Source: Verrucomicrobium sp. BvORR106
GTDB taxonomy: Bacteria; Verrucomicrobiota; Verrucomicrobiia; Verrucomicrobiales; Verrucomicrobiaceae
DNA: 64,000 nt
NCBI RefSeq assembly: GCF_000739655.1
Contig: NZ_BATR01000146.1
Location: 22,609-86,608, forward strand
Direction of reading: 5' to 3'
In this document: positions 63,574-64,000 of the stretch, in pieces
Layout: each line of letters opens with the position of its first letter
How positions within the stretch are numbered: the stretch's first letter is position 1
Made by a program: the position numbers and the translations under genes
Notes under the pieces: model-generated
The model's input: only the letters and a program-made list of their open reading frames with translations
Told to the model about the DNA's origin: nothing
Databases searched by the model: none

Positions 63574-64000
63574 ATGATGAAGGACGCCGCTCACGGACAC
63601 GATCGCTCCCGGGCCTTGCTGGCGGTAGGCATTGCGCTCATCGCAGCGCTGTTCTTCACCATGACCTATGTGCTCAATCGCGTGAGCGCCACGGGCGGCG
63701 GACACTGGGCATGGACGGCGTGTCTGCGCTACTTCATCACGCTGCCGATGCTGCTCCCACTCATGTCCTGGCAGGGTGGCATGGGCCCCGTCTGGCGGGC
63801 CATGGTGGCTCATCCCTGGGCGTGGCTCCGGTGCAGCGTCATAGGGTTTCTCCTGTTCTACTGCCTGCTCTCCTTCGCCGCCTCCAGCGGCCCCTCGTGG
63901 CTGATCGCGGGCAGCTTCCAGTTCACGGTCATCGCTGGCATGCTCTGCGCGCCGTTCATCTATCGGGACAAGCGCAAGCGCATCCCTCTGGCCGCCGTGG
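63574..64000 (+). CDS. EmrE-like multidrug resistance efflux transporter family protein (partial)
   Basis: The first 142 codons of a membrane protein cut by the window end. From the ATG at 63574 (MMKDAAHGHDRSRALLAVGI) four hydrophobic helices can be seen: ALLAVGIALIAALFFTMTYV, YFITLPMLLPLMSW, SVIGFLLFYCLLSFAASSG and SFQFTVIAGMLCAPFIY. The pattern FFTMTYVLNR and SGPSWLIAGSFQFTVIAG fits the multidrug resistance efflux transporter family related to the DMT/EmrE group. Substrate unknown. Confidence 0.75.
   Translation, partial: MMKDAAHGHDRSRALLAVGIALIAALFFTMTYVLNRVSATGGGHWAWTACLRYFITLPMLLPLMSWQGGMGPVWRAMVAHPWAWLRCSVIGFLLFYCLLSFAASSGPSWLIAGSFQFTVIAGMLCAPFIYRDKRKRIPLAAV

Overview
This 64 kb window comes from a member of the Verrucomicrobiota, most likely Verrucomicrobiaceae or close to it. 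The evidence is the combination of a complete Verru_Chthon pseudopilin cassette, four PEP-CTERM proteins (three ending in PEPS plus a short hydrophobic stretch and RRRR), two PSD1/DUF1549/DUF1553 cytochrome-like giants paired with Tat-exported DUF1501 proteins, and an ECF sigma factor next to a Ser/Thr kinase. No rRNA, tRNA, CRISPR array or insertion sequence was recognised.

Layout. 1-6.1 kb: a regulator-rich block with three short-chain dehydrogenases, each beside its own regulator (MarR, AraC, HxlR), plus a VOC protein, a DUF1330 protein and the start of an RND efflux adaptor. 6.2-14 kb: PEP-CTERM genes flanking the Verru_Chthon cassette D-B-C-A. 13.9-20.3 kb: a reverse-strand operon of GntR regulator, PSD1 protein, DUF1501 protein and HpcH/HpaI aldolase, with two perfect palindromic operators in front. 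20.6-29.5 kb: a PEP-CTERM gene, then a reverse-strand operon of PSD1, DUF1501, OB-fold histidine kinase and NarL-type response regulator. 29.6-30 kb: four tandem copies of a 71-bp palindromic element. 30.8-35.6 kb: a more A+T-rich island with a catalytically dead long Argonaute, overlapped by a patatin-like phospholipase with a C-terminal membrane anchor, followed by gene remnants. 36.3-49.6 kb: ketopantoate reductase-like protein, M20 amidohydrolase, sialidase, a second copy of the histidine kinase/response regulator pair, VOC protein, a large 2OG-Fe(II) oxygenase and an unrecognised protein. 49.9-64 kb: TonB siderophore receptor, an ECF42-like sigma factor, small membrane and regulator genes, an exonuclease/endonuclease/phosphatase protein, an orphan pseudopilin with a PEP-CTERM gene, the ECF sigma/kinase pair, a Gfo/Idh/MocA oxidoreductase, a GlsB-type membrane protein and the start of an EmrE-like transporter.

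The most exciting locus is the Argonaute-patatin pair at 30770-35061. The PIWI domain keeps its core motifs but lacks the first catalytic Asp and the second Asp/RDG motif, and its stop overlaps the start of a membrane-anchored lipase. This looks like a defence system in which guided target recognition by an inactive Argonaute would switch on a membrane-damaging phospholipase. I know of inactive long Argonautes paired with nuclease, Sir2 and transmembrane effectors; a patatin effector is not one I can place in a named class.

A second unusual layer is intergenic: a 71-bp two-hairpin element occurs in eleven full-length or near full-length copies and two half copies, all in the same orientation, together with several other dispersed palindromic repeat families that fill most gaps between 37 and 63 kb.
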